DNA from: Propionivibrio limicola
GTDB taxonomy: Bacteria; Pseudomonadota; Gammaproteobacteria; Burkholderiales; Rhodocyclaceae
NCBI RefSeq assembly: GCF_009469695.1
Contig: NZ_SSSR01000006.1
Span: 62,001 to 126,000, forward strand
Length of the DNA: 64,000 nucleotides
Direction: 5' to 3'
Made by a program: the position numbers and the translations under genes. Shown piece by piece: positions 35,930 through 44,692 of this stretch. Positions within the stretch are counted from its first letter, which is position 1. Every line of letters starts with the position of its first letter. The notes beneath the pieces were generated by a model, which was not told the DNA's origin, ran no database searches, and worked only from the letters and a program-made list of their open reading frames with translations.

Positions 35930-36537
35930 GAAGCGCGGGTGTCCGTTGGCGTGCGGCCGCACGACGTATTCGTTTCGTCGTCGAGCAGCGATTCGTCGAG
36001 CAGCACCGAGCCGTCCGTGCCCCAGATGACGCGGGTGATGCCGGGTTCCTCGGCTTCCAGCCGCTTGCGTTCGATTTCCTCGGGCGTGACCTGGCCTTGC
36101 GCGAGTCGGGCGAGATCGGCCAGGCGCAGGTTTTCCAGGCTCAACTCACGCAGGGTGAGTACCTGGCCGATGCTCGAGATCAGCTCGTAATCGTTCCACG
36201 GCTTGGAGATGAAGCGGACGATGCCGGCCTCGTTGATCGCGCCGATCAGGCCGTTGAGGTCGGCATAGCCGGACAGGATGAGGCGTGCCGCCTCCGGCTG
36301 GATGTCGCGGATCGCCTTCAGGAAATCGACGCCGTTCATCGTCGGCATCCGGTAATCGGAGAGTACGAGGTCGTAGGCCACGTGTTTCGCCTTGTTCAAG
36401 GCCGCCTCGGGCGTGTCGAAGGTGTCGACGTGAACGGTGCGTTCGTCGCCCGAAATCGTGCATGGCGTGCGCGAAAAGAGGCGGCGCAGCGCGTTCAGGA
36501 TCAGCGGGTCGTCATCGACAATCATTAGGCGGGACAT
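35926..36537 (-). CDS. Response regulator with unassigned C-terminal tail
   Basis: 203 residues. One receiver (about 1-125) has DDD near the start, the phosphoacceptor D61 in LSDYRMPTMNG, and FISKPWNDYE with the switch lysine. About 75 charged residues follow (QVTPEEIERKRLEAEEPG) with no recognised DNA-binding or enzymatic domain. It overlaps the HD-GYP gene upstream by 13 bases and the EAL gene downstream by four. It may relay phosphate between the histidine kinases of this cluster, which is inference. Confidence 0.87.
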   Translation of the reverse strand: MSRLMIVDDDPLILNALRRLFSRTPCTISGDERTVHVDTFDTPEAALNKAKHVAYDLVLSDYRMPTMNGVDFLKAIRDIQPEAARLILSGYADLNGLIGAINEAGIVRFISKPWNDYELISSIGQVLTLRELSLENLRLADLARLAQGQVTPEEIERKRLEAEEPGITRVIWGTDGSVLLDESLLDDETNTSCGRTPTDTRAS

Positions 36538-37907
36538 GGCGAGCTTCCTTTCTGTTCGTCGTCCGACGGTGTGGCCGTGCGGCTTTCGGTGTTCGTTGCC
36601 GTCTGTTTGTCGGTGCGGATATAAACGGCGGGCGGGTGTTGCTCGCGCCGCATGTAAGTCTGAATGTGACGGATCAGGTTCACGTCGAGCGCCCGGCCGG
36701 CGGCCAGCAGCAGCATGCCCTCGCGGTTTTCCAGATCGCGCGCGAGCACCATGCCGATCTGCAGGTCGAGGTAGGGGATGATTTTCTCTGGAACGACTTC
36801 CTTGACTTCTACGCTCAACATGTCGATGAAGGCATCGACGATGGCCGGGTCGTAGCGCTTGCCGCGCGCGTTGAGCAGCATCGTCCGGGCTTGCTCGGGG
36901 GGAATCCGCTTGTCGGCCAGGGCGCCGTGCAGCAGGCCGTCGTAGTCGTTGATGACGGCCAGAATCCGCGCCCCGAGCGGAATGGCCTCGCCCTCAAGCG
37001 TATCGGGGAAGCCCTGGCCGTCGAAGCGCTCGTGATGCGAGCGCACGATGTGCCCGACCTCCTTCAGTTCTTCGAGCGGCATCAACGCCATTTCGCCGGT
37101 GACCGTATGCCGGCGGTAATGCGCGTACTCCTCACCGGTGAGGCGCGAGGGCGGTTTCTGGAGCATGCCGTCCGGGAAACCGATCTTGCCGATGTCGTGT
37201 AGGAGGCCGGCGCAGAAAACGTCCTGCGCCGTTTTCGGGTCAAGCTGCATGTGCTGGGCCAGCTGGCGGGCCTGTTCGGCGATGCGTCGCGAGTGTCCCG
37301 CGATGTGGCTGCCGCGCAGTTCCAGTAATCCGGAAAATACCTTGATCGAGAGCAGGAAATTTTGCTTGAGCCGTTCATTGGCCAGATTGAGGAAGCTGTT
37401 GATCTGCTCGATTTCGGCTGTCCGCTGTCGGACTTTTTCCTCCAGTTGGCTGTTGAAGTCGCGCAATTCGTCGTTTTGCGCCTGGGTCAGCGCGAGCAGC
37501 CGGGCATTTTCGCGGCGCAGGCGGGAGGACTCGAGCGCGTCGCGCACGATCAGCTTGAGGTCGTTGTCATCCCAGGGTTTGGCGATGTAACGATAGATTT
37601 CGCCGCGATTGATGGCGTCGATCGTCGACGCGATATCGGCATAGCCTGTGAGCAGCAAGCGTACGGTGCCCGGCCAGTTGGTGCGGACCTGTTCGAGGAA
37701 TTTGGCGCCATCCATTTCCGGCATGCGCATATCGGAAAGGACGAGGTCGACCGGATTCTGTTCGAGAATCGCCAGCGCCTCGCGGCCATTGCGCGCGGTG
37801 AAGATCGTATAGCCGGCCGGCCGCAGGAGCCGGTTCAGCGACGACAAGATGCCGGGTTCGTCGTCGACGAGCAGCAAGGTGGCCGGGACATTGTGCATGT
37901 CGCTCAT
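36525..37907 (-). CDS. RpfG-type response regulator with HD-GYP domain
   Basis: 460 residues. REC (about 8-125) has D59 in LSDMRMPEMDG. A coiled linker follows, then HD-GYP with HDIGK (H237, D238) and HHERFDGQGFP, where the usual Tyr of GYP is Phe, a common tolerated change. It is predicted to degrade c-di-GMP when phosphorylated. The start at 37907 is chosen because upstream in-frame sequence to 38048 is unrelated. ATG 37898 is a close alternative. It is the first gene of the four-gene minus-strand operon. Confidence 0.92.
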   Translation of the reverse strand: MSDMHNVPATLLLVDDEPGILSSLNRLLRPAGYTIFTARNGREALAILEQNPVDLVLSDMRMPEMDGAKFLEQVRTNWPGTVRLLLTGYADIASTIDAINRGEIYRYIAKPWDDNDLKLIVRDALESSRLRRENARLLALTQAQNDELRDFNSQLEEKVRQRTAEIEQINSFLNLANERLKQNFLLSIKVFSGLLELRGSHIAGHSRRIAEQARQLAQHMQLDPKTAQDVFCAGLLHDIGKIGFPDGMLQKPPSRLTGEEYAHYRRHTVTGEMALMPLEELKEVGHIVRSHHERFDGQGFPDTLEGEAIPLGARILAVINDYDGLLHGALADKRIPPEQARTMLLNARGKRYDPAIVDAFIDMLSVEVKEVVPEKIIPYLDLQIGMVLARDLENREGMLLLAAGRALDVNLIRHIQTYMRREQHPPAVYIRTDKQTATNTESRTATPSDDEQKGSSPCPA

Positions 37908-38287
37908 GCTGCTTCGCCTGCATGCGAGCGAGATATCCCACGGTCGCGGAGCGTTTCTCGACCAAGCGGAGTTGGCAAGCGCGTATCTGTCTTGCGAATA
38001 GCGGTGTTGTTCACCCTCAACCTCTTTTTCTGGCAGTCCCGCTGCCATAACCCTGGGGGCGTTAGGCCGGAAACTTTGCGTCGCCGTTTTTCAACGGGTT
38101 TGCCGTTTTTCAGAGGCTGGATCGATTTCCAGCCATGGTTAATCGGGCGCGGTGTGGAGCATTCGCCAGGTGGCGGCGGTATGTGTCGGTTATTCTTTTG
38201 CCGCTGCGGAGCACCGCGTATCCGAATCAATTATAAAAGAATCTTCCTCAATGGAAAGCCATGAACAATGCTGGCGAAAGGTTTAAA
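37908..38287. other. Intergenic region between divergent HD-GYP and TetR genes
   Basis: No convincing coding sequence is visible. The part near 38160-38280 is relatively AT-rich and may carry the promoter of the minus-strand signalling operon, but no clear -35/-10 pair was found. The TetR promoter begins at its right edge. Confidence 0.5.
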
Positions 38288-38317
38288 TTGACCGCTCCGG
38301 CGCTGGAGTTCTATAGT
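38288..38317 (+). promoter_or_regulatory. Promoter of the TetR-family gene
   Basis: -35 TTGACC (38288-38293), an 18-bp spacer and -10 TATAGT (38312-38317). The predicted start near 38324 falls inside the palindrome at 38321-38334. Confidence 0.55.
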
Positions 38318-38320
38318 TAG

Positions 38321-38334
38321 TGACTTTTTGGTCA
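38321..38334. promoter_or_regulatory. Candidate TetR-family operator
   Basis: TGAC-N6-GTCA palindrome that extends with one mismatch to TAGTGAC/GTCAGTA. It lies between the -10 box and the TetR start codon at 38360, which suits autorepression, the usual mode for this family. Confidence 0.5.
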
Positions 38335-38359
38335 GTAATTGCGAGGTAGGTCTTTGTCC

Positions 38360-39058
38360 ATGGTTCCGACGGACTCTTCATATTCTTCAACAGGCGAACG
38401 CCCAGCGCGCCGTCGCCGCAAGGAGGCGCGTCCGGCCGAATTGACGGCCGCGGCGCTTGAGCATTTCGTCGAGAAGGGCTACGCCGCGACGCGGCTCGAA
38501 GACGTGGCGGCGCAGGCCGGCGTTTCCAAGGGCACGCTCTACCTCTATTTCGAGAACAAGGAAGCGCTGTTCCGGGCCGTGGTCGAGGAGGGCATCGTGC
38601 CGGTGCTGGCGGCGGCGGAAGAGATGCTGGCCGATTTCTCCGGCTCATCGGTCGATCTGTTGCGCCGCCTGCTGTTCGGCTGGTGGGAGCAGGTTGGGGC
38701 CACCCGGCTGGCCGGCGTGCCGAAGCTGATCGTCGCCGAGGCGCATAATTTCCCGGAGGTTGCCCAGTATTATCACGACAACGTGATCGTGCGCGGTCGC
38801 AGCCTGGTGCGCCGGGTCCTGGCGCGCGGCATCGAGCGCGGCGAGTTCCGGTCGCTCGACGTCGAGACGGCCATCGACGTGATCATCGCCCCGCTGTTGA
38901 TGCTGGTGATCTGGCAGTCGTCCTTGCGTTTCTGCGGGCCGGAATTTGTCCCCGAGAATTACCTGCAGACCCATTTCGAGCTGCTCGTGCGCGGACTGGC
39001 CGCGGGCGAGGAAACACCGGGGATCGGCGTGCCTGACTCGGAGCGCCAAGGGGTATAA
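38360..39058 (+). CDS. TetR/AcrR-family transcriptional regulator
   Basis: 232 residues. The N-terminal helix-turn-helix is typical: LTAAALEHFVEKGYAATRLE, DVAAQAGVSKGTLYLYFENK, EALFRAVV. The C-terminal half should form the ligand pocket and dimer interface. ATG 38360 follows GAGGTAGG; an in-frame TTG at 38339 would place the operator inside the gene. Together with the methyltransferase and TolC-family genes downstream it probably controls an efflux or envelope-stress function. The ligand is unknown. Confidence 0.9.
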   Translation: MVPTDSSYSSTGERPARRRRKEARPAELTAAALEHFVEKGYAATRLEDVAAQAGVSKGTLYLYFENKEALFRAVVEEGIVPVLAAAEEMLADFSGSSVDLLRRLLFGWWEQVGATRLAGVPKLIVAEAHNFPEVAQYYHDNVIVRGRSLVRRVLARGIERGEFRSLDVETAIDVIIAPLLMLVIWQSSLRFCGPEFVPENYLQTHFELLVRGLAAGEETPGIGVPDSERQGV

Positions 39059-39119
39059 TTGCAAGCTGTCATTTTTGCAACGATTGGCTTTGTCCAATCA
39101 ACCGGTCATGGGGATGGTT

Positions 39120-39809
39120 ATGTCAGCGACGTCAGCGGTGACGATGGATATTGAAAAAGCACGCTTCAACATGATTCAGCAGCAGATTCGCCCGTGGGAG
39201 GTGCTCGACCCTGAGGTGTTGAAGCTGCTGTCGGTCGTCAAGCGCGAGGACTTCGTGCCGACCGAGTACAAGGATCTGGCGTTTACCGACGTCGAGCTTC
39301 CGCTGCTGGCCAAGGGCGATCCCAGCCAGACCATGCTGGAGCCGCGCGTCGAAGCGCGCATGCTGCAGGAAGTGGCGGTCAAGAACACCGACACGGTGCT
39401 CGAAATCGGCGCCGGCGGCGGCTACATGGCGGCGCTGCTCGCCGCGAAGGCCGAGTTCGTTTATACCGTCGATATCGAACCGGCGCTGGTCGACATGGCG
39501 CGTCAGAACCTGGCGCGGGCCGGTGTGGCCAATGTCAGCGTCGATCTCGGTGACGCCGCGCAAGGCTGGAGCCTCTATGCGCCGTACGACGTGATCGTGA
39601 TTTCCGCCTCGCTGCCCTTCGTGCCCGAGACGATTCTGCGCAGCCTCAAAGTCGGCGGCCGGCTGGTCGCCGTGGTCGGCGAGGCGCCGGCCATGCACAT
39701 GCAGCTGATCACGCGCACCGACGAAGACGCGTTCACCACGGTGAACGTGCTGGAAACGTCCGTCGCGCCGCTGATCAACGCCAGGCAGCGCGACAAGTTC
39801 GTTTTCTGA
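39120..39809 (+). CDS. PIMT-like methyltransferase (protein-L-isoaspartate O-methyltransferase family)
   Basis: About 229 residues. The SAM-binding motif is VLEIGAGGGYMAALLA, then VYTVDIEPALVDMARQNLAR and YDVIVISASLPFVPETIL. The N-terminus (RFNMIQQQIRPWEVLDPEVL) resembles the PIMT family. The substrate loop reads PSQTMLEPRVEARMLQ instead of the usual GQTISxPxMVA, so isoaspartate repair is not certain. Starts at 39108, 39114, 39120 and 39144 are possible; 39120 has GGATGG nearby. It is located between a TetR regulator and a TolC-family gene. Confidence 0.83.
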   Translation: MSATSAVTMDIEKARFNMIQQQIRPWEVLDPEVLKLLSVVKREDFVPTEYKDLAFTDVELPLLAKGDPSQTMLEPRVEARMLQEVAVKNTDTVLEIGAGGGYMAALLAAKAEFVYTVDIEPALVDMARQNLARAGVANVSVDLGDAAQGWSLYAPYDVIVISASLPFVPETILRSLKVGGRLVAVVGEAPAMHMQLITRTDEDAFTTVNVLETSVAPLINARQRDKFVF

Positions 39810-39859
39810 TTGCTTCGGGTGTCCCGACCACCCGACATTTATTTCACGAGGAAGGCATC

Positions 39860-41197
39860 ATGCGCATCAATCTCCCAGCACCACGTTTGTCCCTGATGCT
39901 GGGGGCGCTGTTCGCGGCGGTGCCGGTTTTTGCGGCCGATCTTCTGCAGGTCTATCGCGATGCGTTGACACATGATGCCCAGTACGCCGCGGCGCGTGCC
40001 ACCGCCGAGGCCGGGCGCGAGAAGCTGCCGCAAGGGCTGTCCGGCCTGCTGCCGACCCTCGGGGCGACAGCCAACACGGTCTGGAACGAGAACACCTACA
40101 GCCCGGCCAATGTGCGCAGCTATTCGCGCGATTTCAACTCCAACGCCTGGAACGTCAACCTGACGCAGCCGCTGTTCCGCTGGCAGAACGTCGTCCAGTA
40201 CGGGCAAGCCAAACTGCAGGTGGCGCAGGCCGAGGCCAACTTTGCGCAGGCCTCTCAAGACCTGATTTTGCGTGTCGCGCAAGCCTATTTCGACGTGCTC
40301 TACGCGCAGGAAAACCTGAGGGCGGTGCGCGCCAACAAGCAGGCCATCGCCCAGCAACTCGAACAGGCGAAGAAGAATTTCGAGGTCGGTACGGCGACGA
40401 TTACCGACACCCATGAAGCGCAGTCGCGCTACGACCTGGCGAGCGCGCAGGAACTGGCCGGCGAGAACGATCTGGAAGTGAAGCGCTATGCGTTGCGGGT
40501 CATCGTCGGCAAGGAAGCTGGCGAGCTGAACCGGCTGCGCGCCGACGCGCGGCTCAATCCGCCGCAGCCGGCGAGCATGGACGCCTGGGTCGATGCCGCC
40601 GAGAAGGACAGCTTTACCGTGCAGGTGCAGCAGGCGGCGGCCGAAATCGCAGCCAAGGAAGTGGACAAGGCGCGGGCTGGTCATTACCCGACGCTCGACG
40701 CGGTCGCCAACTATGGCAACAACAACGCCTTTTCCAGCAACACGCCGATCGAGACGGATGCCAAGAACATCGGCTTGCAGGTCACGATCCCGATCTTTCA
40801 GGGCGGCTACGTAAATTCGAAGACGCGCGAGGCGGTGGCCAACCGCACGGCCGCCGAATCATCGCTCGAAAGCGCCCGCCGCACGGCGGCGCTCAATGCG
40901 CGCCAGTCGTATCTCGGCGTGGTCAATGGCCTGGCGCAGGTGCGGGCGCTCGATGCGGCGCTGGTGTCGAGCACGAGCGCGCTCGAATCGAACAAGCTCG
41001 GCTACGAAGTCGGCGTGCGCATCAACATCGACGTGCTGAACGCCGAGCAACAGGTCTATGTGACGAAGCGCGACCTGGCGAAAGCGCGTTTCGATACGCT
41101 GCTCGCGCAGCTCAAGCTGAAAGCCGCCGTCGGCACGCTCAGCGAAGCCGACCTCGAGCAGATCAATCCGCAGTTCGAGCCGCCAGCAATTCCCTGA
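39860..41197 (+). CDS. tolC: TolC-family outer-membrane efflux/secretion protein
   Basis: 445 residues. A signal peptide (LMLGALFAAVPVFA-AD) precedes two repeats of the outer-membrane efflux fold: DLLQVYRDALTHDAQYAAAR, then LTQPLFRWQNVVQYGQAKLQ with FEVGTATITDTHEAQSRYDL, and the second set VTIPIFQGGYVNSKTREAVA with YEVGVRINIDVLNAEQQVY. This is the TolC type used by type I secretion and RND pumps, forming a trimeric channel. It could serve the type I system at the right end of the window or a MacB-like pump (inference). Its 3' end overlaps waaA on the other strand by 35 bases. Confidence 0.94.
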   Translation: MRINLPAPRLSLMLGALFAAVPVFAADLLQVYRDALTHDAQYAAARATAEAGREKLPQGLSGLLPTLGATANTVWNENTYSPANVRSYSRDFNSNAWNVNLTQPLFRWQNVVQYGQAKLQVAQAEANFAQASQDLILRVAQAYFDVLYAQENLRAVRANKQAIAQQLEQAKKNFEVGTATITDTHEAQSRYDLASAQELAGENDLEVKRYALRVIVGKEAGELNRLRADARLNPPQPASMDAWVDAAEKDSFTVQVQQAAAEIAAKEVDKARAGHYPTLDAVANYGNNNAFSSNTPIETDAKNIGLQVTIPIFQGGYVNSKTREAVANRTAAESSLESARRTAALNARQSYLGVVNGLAQVRALDAALVSSTSALESNKLGYEVGVRINIDVLNAEQQVYVTKRDLAKARFDTLLAQLKLKAAVGTLSEADLEQINPQFEPPAIP

Positions 41198-42437
41198 CGA
41201 GCGCGACCGTCTTGTCGGTGGCGCCGCGATGTGCGCGGCTGAATGCGGCCGCCGCGTCGCGCATCGCCGCCAATTCCGTCCGTTGATCGAGTAGACGAGC
41301 GGCTTCCCGTGCCGCGTCGTCGGCATCGGCGATGCGTTTGGCGGCGCCGATGGCAATCGAATCTTCCGTCGCCTGCGCGAAATTGAAGGTGTGCGGCCCG
41401 GCCAGCACCGGGCAGCCGCAGGCCGCTGCCTCGATCAGATTCTGTCCGCCGAACGGCAGCAGGGTGCCGCCGATCAGCGCGATATCCGCCACCGAGAAAT
41501 AAGCCGGCATTTCGCCCATGCTGTCGCCGAGCCAGACGCGCGTCGTGGCGTCGGGCAGTGCGCCGGCGCTGCGGCGGCAGAGCGGCAGCTTTTTCGCTTC
41601 TACCAGTGCGGCAACTTCGTTGAAGCGTTGCGGATGACGCGGCACGAGCAGGAGCAGAATGTCCGGCCGGTTGAGTCTGGCGAATGCGTCGAGAATCAGC
41701 TCTTCCTCGCCCTCGCGCGTGCTGGCCGCGAGCCAGACGGGGCGATCGCCGAGTGCCTGCCGCCAGCCGTGCCCCAGTTCCAGCTTGTCCGGGGCCGGCC
41801 TGACGTCGAACTTCAGGTTGCCGCTCACGCGAACGTGGCGGGCGCCGATGGCCGTCAGTCGTTCGGCGTCGGCCGTCGTTTGCGCGGCAATGCCCGAGAG
41901 TTGCGCGAGTGCCGGCCGGATGAGTGCGGCAAAGCGCTGGTAGCCGCGCTGCGAACGCGCCGAAAGCCGGGCGTTGATGAGGGCGACGGGGGTGCCGTGC
42001 GTGCGGGCCGTCGCAATCAGGTTCGGCCAGATTTCGGTTTCCATGAGCAGGCCGAGGCGGGGGCGGAAGTGGCGCAGAAAGCGTCCGCAGGCATCCGGCA
42101 AGTCGTAGGGCAGGTAAGCCTGCATGAGGCGCGGACCGTATTTGGCGATCAACTCGCCGCCAGTGGCGCGGCCGGTCGGCGTCATGTGCGTGAGCAGCAG
42201 CGAATGATCGGGAAAGGCGTCGAGCAGCGCCTTGATCAGCGGCTCCGCCGCGCGCGTCTCGCCGACCGACACGGCGTGCAGCCAGAGCAGTCGCTCGGGC
42301 GCCGATTGCGCGTAGAAGCCATAACGTTCGCCAAGATGCTGCAGATATTCCGGCTGCTTGCGCGCCCGCCACAGCAGGCGCAGCCAGACGAGCGGTTGCG
42401 CCAGATAGAAGAGGGTGCTGTAGAAGATGCGTGCCAT
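41163..42437 (-). CDS. waaA: 3-deoxy-D-manno-octulosonic acid (Kdo) transferase
   Basis: 424 residues. The N-terminal membrane anchor is FYSTLFYLAQPLVWLRLLW. Family motifs are LHAVSVGETRAAEPLIKAL, LTHMTPTGRATG, LLMETEIWPNL and VWLAASTREGEEELIL, with the C-terminal GGQNLIEAAACGCPVLAGP. It transfers Kdo from CMP-Kdo to lipid IVA on the inner face of the cytoplasmic membrane. It follows waaC on the same strand with a hairpin repeat between. Confidence 0.96.
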   Translation of the reverse strand: MARIFYSTLFYLAQPLVWLRLLWRARKQPEYLQHLGERYGFYAQSAPERLLWLHAVSVGETRAAEPLIKALLDAFPDHSLLLTHMTPTGRATGGELIAKYGPRLMQAYLPYDLPDACGRFLRHFRPRLGLLMETEIWPNLIATARTHGTPVALINARLSARSQRGYQRFAALIRPALAQLSGIAAQTTADAERLTAIGARHVRVSGNLKFDVRPAPDKLELGHGWRQALGDRPVWLAASTREGEEELILDAFARLNRPDILLLLVPRHPQRFNEVAALVEAKKLPLCRRSAGALPDATTRVWLGDSMGEMPAYFSVADIALIGGTLLPFGGQNLIEAAACGCPVLAGPHTFNFAQATEDSIAIGAAKRIADADDAAREAARLLDQRTELAAMRDAAAAFSRAHRGATDKTVALVRELLAARTAD

Positions 42438-42451
42438 TGGATGGAAAGCCG

Positions 42452-42560
42452 GTTAAAAAAACGAACCACCAAGACACCAAGAACACCAAGAGGCACCAAG
42501 CAAGAGCATTGATGTTCTTGGTGAAACTTCGTGCCCTTGGTGTCTTGGTGGTGAAAGTCT
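42452..42560. repeat. CACCAAG-type inverted repeat, copy 4 (reverse orientation)
   Basis: About 105 bp from AAAAAAACGAACCACCAAGA to GTCTTGGTGGTGAAAGTC. Read on the minus strand, the coding strand of waaC and waaA, it ends in GGTTCGTTTTTTT. It therefore has the hairpin plus T-run form of a terminator or attenuator directly after waaC. Confidence 0.85.
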
Positions 42561-42561
42561 T

Positions 42562-43527
42562 TCAGGCATGACGTTCTCTGAGTTCCCGTTCAGCGAGGGC
42601 CAGAACGTCGGCCGGCGTCGGTGCGTGCCCGGGGCCGCCGAGGTTGTGGAGGGCGCGGACGCCATGCACGCCGGTCAGTGCCGGGTCGGTCGTGATGTAG
42701 AGGGCGATGGTCGGCACGTTCAGAGCGGTGGCCAGATGCACGAGTCCCGTATCGACGCCGATGGCCAGCGCGGCGCGGCCGATCAGCCCCGCCAGTTCAT
42801 GGAGGCGCATCGGCGGCGCCGCGAGGGCGCCGGGCGCCGCAGCGACGATGCGCTCGACGCGTTCGCGCTCGCGCGCGTTGCCGGATGGCAGCACCGGCGT
42901 CAATCCGCGTTCGATGAGGGCGCGGGCGACGGTGATCCAGTGCGCTTCGTCCCACAGCTTGTCGTCGCGGCTGGTCGCGGTGAGCAGGACGGCGTGTTTG
43001 TCGCCGGTCAGCCACGGCAGATCGACCGCCGGCGCCTGAATGCCGTAATCGAGCGGCAGATCGACCGGGTAGTCGAACGCCGCCGCGCTCAGCCAGCGGT
43101 TGCGTTCGACGGCATGGGCGTTGGACGGGATGACGAACGTCCTGTCATAGAATTGCGCCGCCAGCGGCTCGCGCGCCACTTCGGCGGCGTAGCCGTAGCG
43201 GCGGCCGGAGGCGCAGCCGGTGAGCAGCGCGCTCTTGATCAGTCCTTGCGTGTCGAGAATCGCGTCGTACTTTGTTTCGCCGAGGCGCCTTTTCAGCGCG
43301 CCGATTTCCTGCCAGGTCGAGCGCTTGAACAGCGCCTTGCGCCAGCGGCGGATGGCGACCGGGATGATGTCGCCGACGGCCGGATGCAGACGCGGAATGT
43401 CGGCGAACGACTCCTCGACACACCAGTCGATGCGGGCATCGGGGAAAACCGAGCGCAGATCGCTGACGACCGGCAGGTTGTGGATGACGTCGCCCAGCGA
43501 CGAGGTTTTGACCAACAGGAGGCGCAT
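42562..43527 (-). CDS. waaC: Lipopolysaccharide heptosyltransferase I
   Basis: 321 residues. GT9 family: RLLLVKTSSLGDVIHNLPVV at the start, IDWCVEESFADIPRLHP, DTQGLIKSALLTG, and late motifs AIGVDTGLVHLATALNVPTI and LYITTDP. It adds the first heptose to Kdo2-lipid A. The ATG at 43527 is 97 bp from the divergent rfbB start, and the short shared region probably holds both promoters. Confidence 0.95.
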   Translation of the reverse strand: MRLLLVKTSSLGDVIHNLPVVSDLRSVFPDARIDWCVEESFADIPRLHPAVGDIIPVAIRRWRKALFKRSTWQEIGALKRRLGETKYDAILDTQGLIKSALLTGCASGRRYGYAAEVAREPLAAQFYDRTFVIPSNAHAVERNRWLSAAAFDYPVDLPLDYGIQAPAVDLPWLTGDKHAVLLTATSRDDKLWDEAHWITVARALIERGLTPVLPSGNARERERVERIVAAAPGALAAPPMRLHELAGLIGRAALAIGVDTGLVHLATALNVPTIALYITTDPALTGVHGVRALHNLGGPGHAPTPADVLALAERELRERHA

Positions 43528-43624
43528 CGGCAGGTAGAATTGGGCGCTGACAGGAAGGCCTCATTATAAAAGAAGCCGGCATGCCGGAACGATGTGGTCG
43601 CGATCAACGGAAAAAGGAGAGAAA

Positions 43625-44692
43625 ATGATTTTAGTGACAGGTGGCGCCGGCTTTATCGGCAGCAATTTCGTACTCGATTGGTTGCGTGTGAATGACGAAC
43701 CGGTGCTGAATCTCGACAAGCTGACCTACGCCGGCAATCTGGAAAACCTTGCCGAGCTGCAAGGCGATCCGCGCTACGCCTTCGTGCAGGGCGACATCGG
43801 CGACAAGGCGCTGATCGACACGCTGCTGCAAAAGCACCGGCCGCGTGCCGTCATCAACTTCGCCGCCGAGAGCCACGTCGACCGCTCGATCCACGGCCCC
43901 GGCGAGTTCATCCAGACCAACATCGTCGGCACCTTCAACCTGCTCGAAAGCGTGCGTGGCCATTTCACCTCGCTGAATGAAGCCGAGAAAGCAACGTTCC
44001 GTTTCCTGCACGTATCGACCGACGAAGTGTATGGCTCGCTCAAGGCGGACGATCCAGCCTTCAAGGAAACCAACCGCTACGAGCCGAACAGCCCGTATTC
44101 GGCGTCGAAGGCTGCCTCCGACCACCTCGTGCGCGCCTACCACCACACCTACGGTCTGCCGGTGCTGACCACCAACTGTTCCAACAACTACGGCCCCTAT
44201 CATTTCCCGGAAAAACTGATTCCGCTGATGATCGTGAACGCGCTGGCCGGCAAACCGCTGCCGATCTATGGCGACGGCCAGCAAATCCGCGACTGGCTTT
44301 ACGTGACCGACCACTGTTCGGCCATTCGGTGCGTCCTTCAGGCCGGCCAGGTGGGCGAAACGTACAACGTCGGCGGCTGGAACGAAAAGCCGAATCTCGC
44401 CATCGTGCATGCCGTCTGCGACCTGCTCGACGAGCTGCGGCCGCGTGCGTCCGGCGGCACTTACCGGGAGCAAATCACCTACGTCACCGACCGGCCCGGT
44501 CATGACCGCCGCTACGCCATCGACGCCAGCAAGATCGAACGCGAACTCGGCTGGAAACCGGCCGAAACGTTCGAGACCGGCATCCGCAAGACGGTGCAGT
44601 GGTACCTTGATCATCAGGACTGGGTGGCGAACGTTCAGTCCGGCGCTTACCGCGAATGGCTGGACAAGAACTACGCTGGGAGAGCGCGTTGA
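43625..44692 (+). CDS. rfbB: dTDP-glucose 4,6-dehydratase
   Basis: 355 residues. The NAD-binding motif is [10 protein letters not shown], with [30 protein letters not shown], the catalytic YSASK, and [10 protein letters not shown]. It makes dTDP-4-keto-6-deoxyglucose, the second step to dTDP-L-rhamnose. AAGGAGAG precedes ATG 43625. It overlaps rfbD by four bases. First of the rfbB-rfbD-ligase-rfbA-rfbC run. Confidence 0.97.
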   Translation: MILVTGGAGFIGSNFVLDWLRVNDEPVLNLDKLTYAGNLENLAELQGDPRYAFVQGDIGDKALIDTLLQKHRPRAVINFAAESHVDRSIHGPGEFIQTNIVGTFNLLESVRGHFTSLNEAEKATFRFLHVSTDEVYGSLKADDPAFKETNRYEPNSPYSASKAASDHLVRAYHHTYGLPVLTTNCSNNYGPYHFPEKLIPLMIVNALAGKPLPIYGDGQQIRDWLYVTDHCSAIRCVLQAGQVGETYNVGGWNEKPNLAIVHAVCDLLDELRPRASGGTYREQITYVTDRPGHDRRYAIDASKIERELGWKPAETFETGIRKTVQWYLDHQDWVANVQSGAYREWLDKNYAGRAR

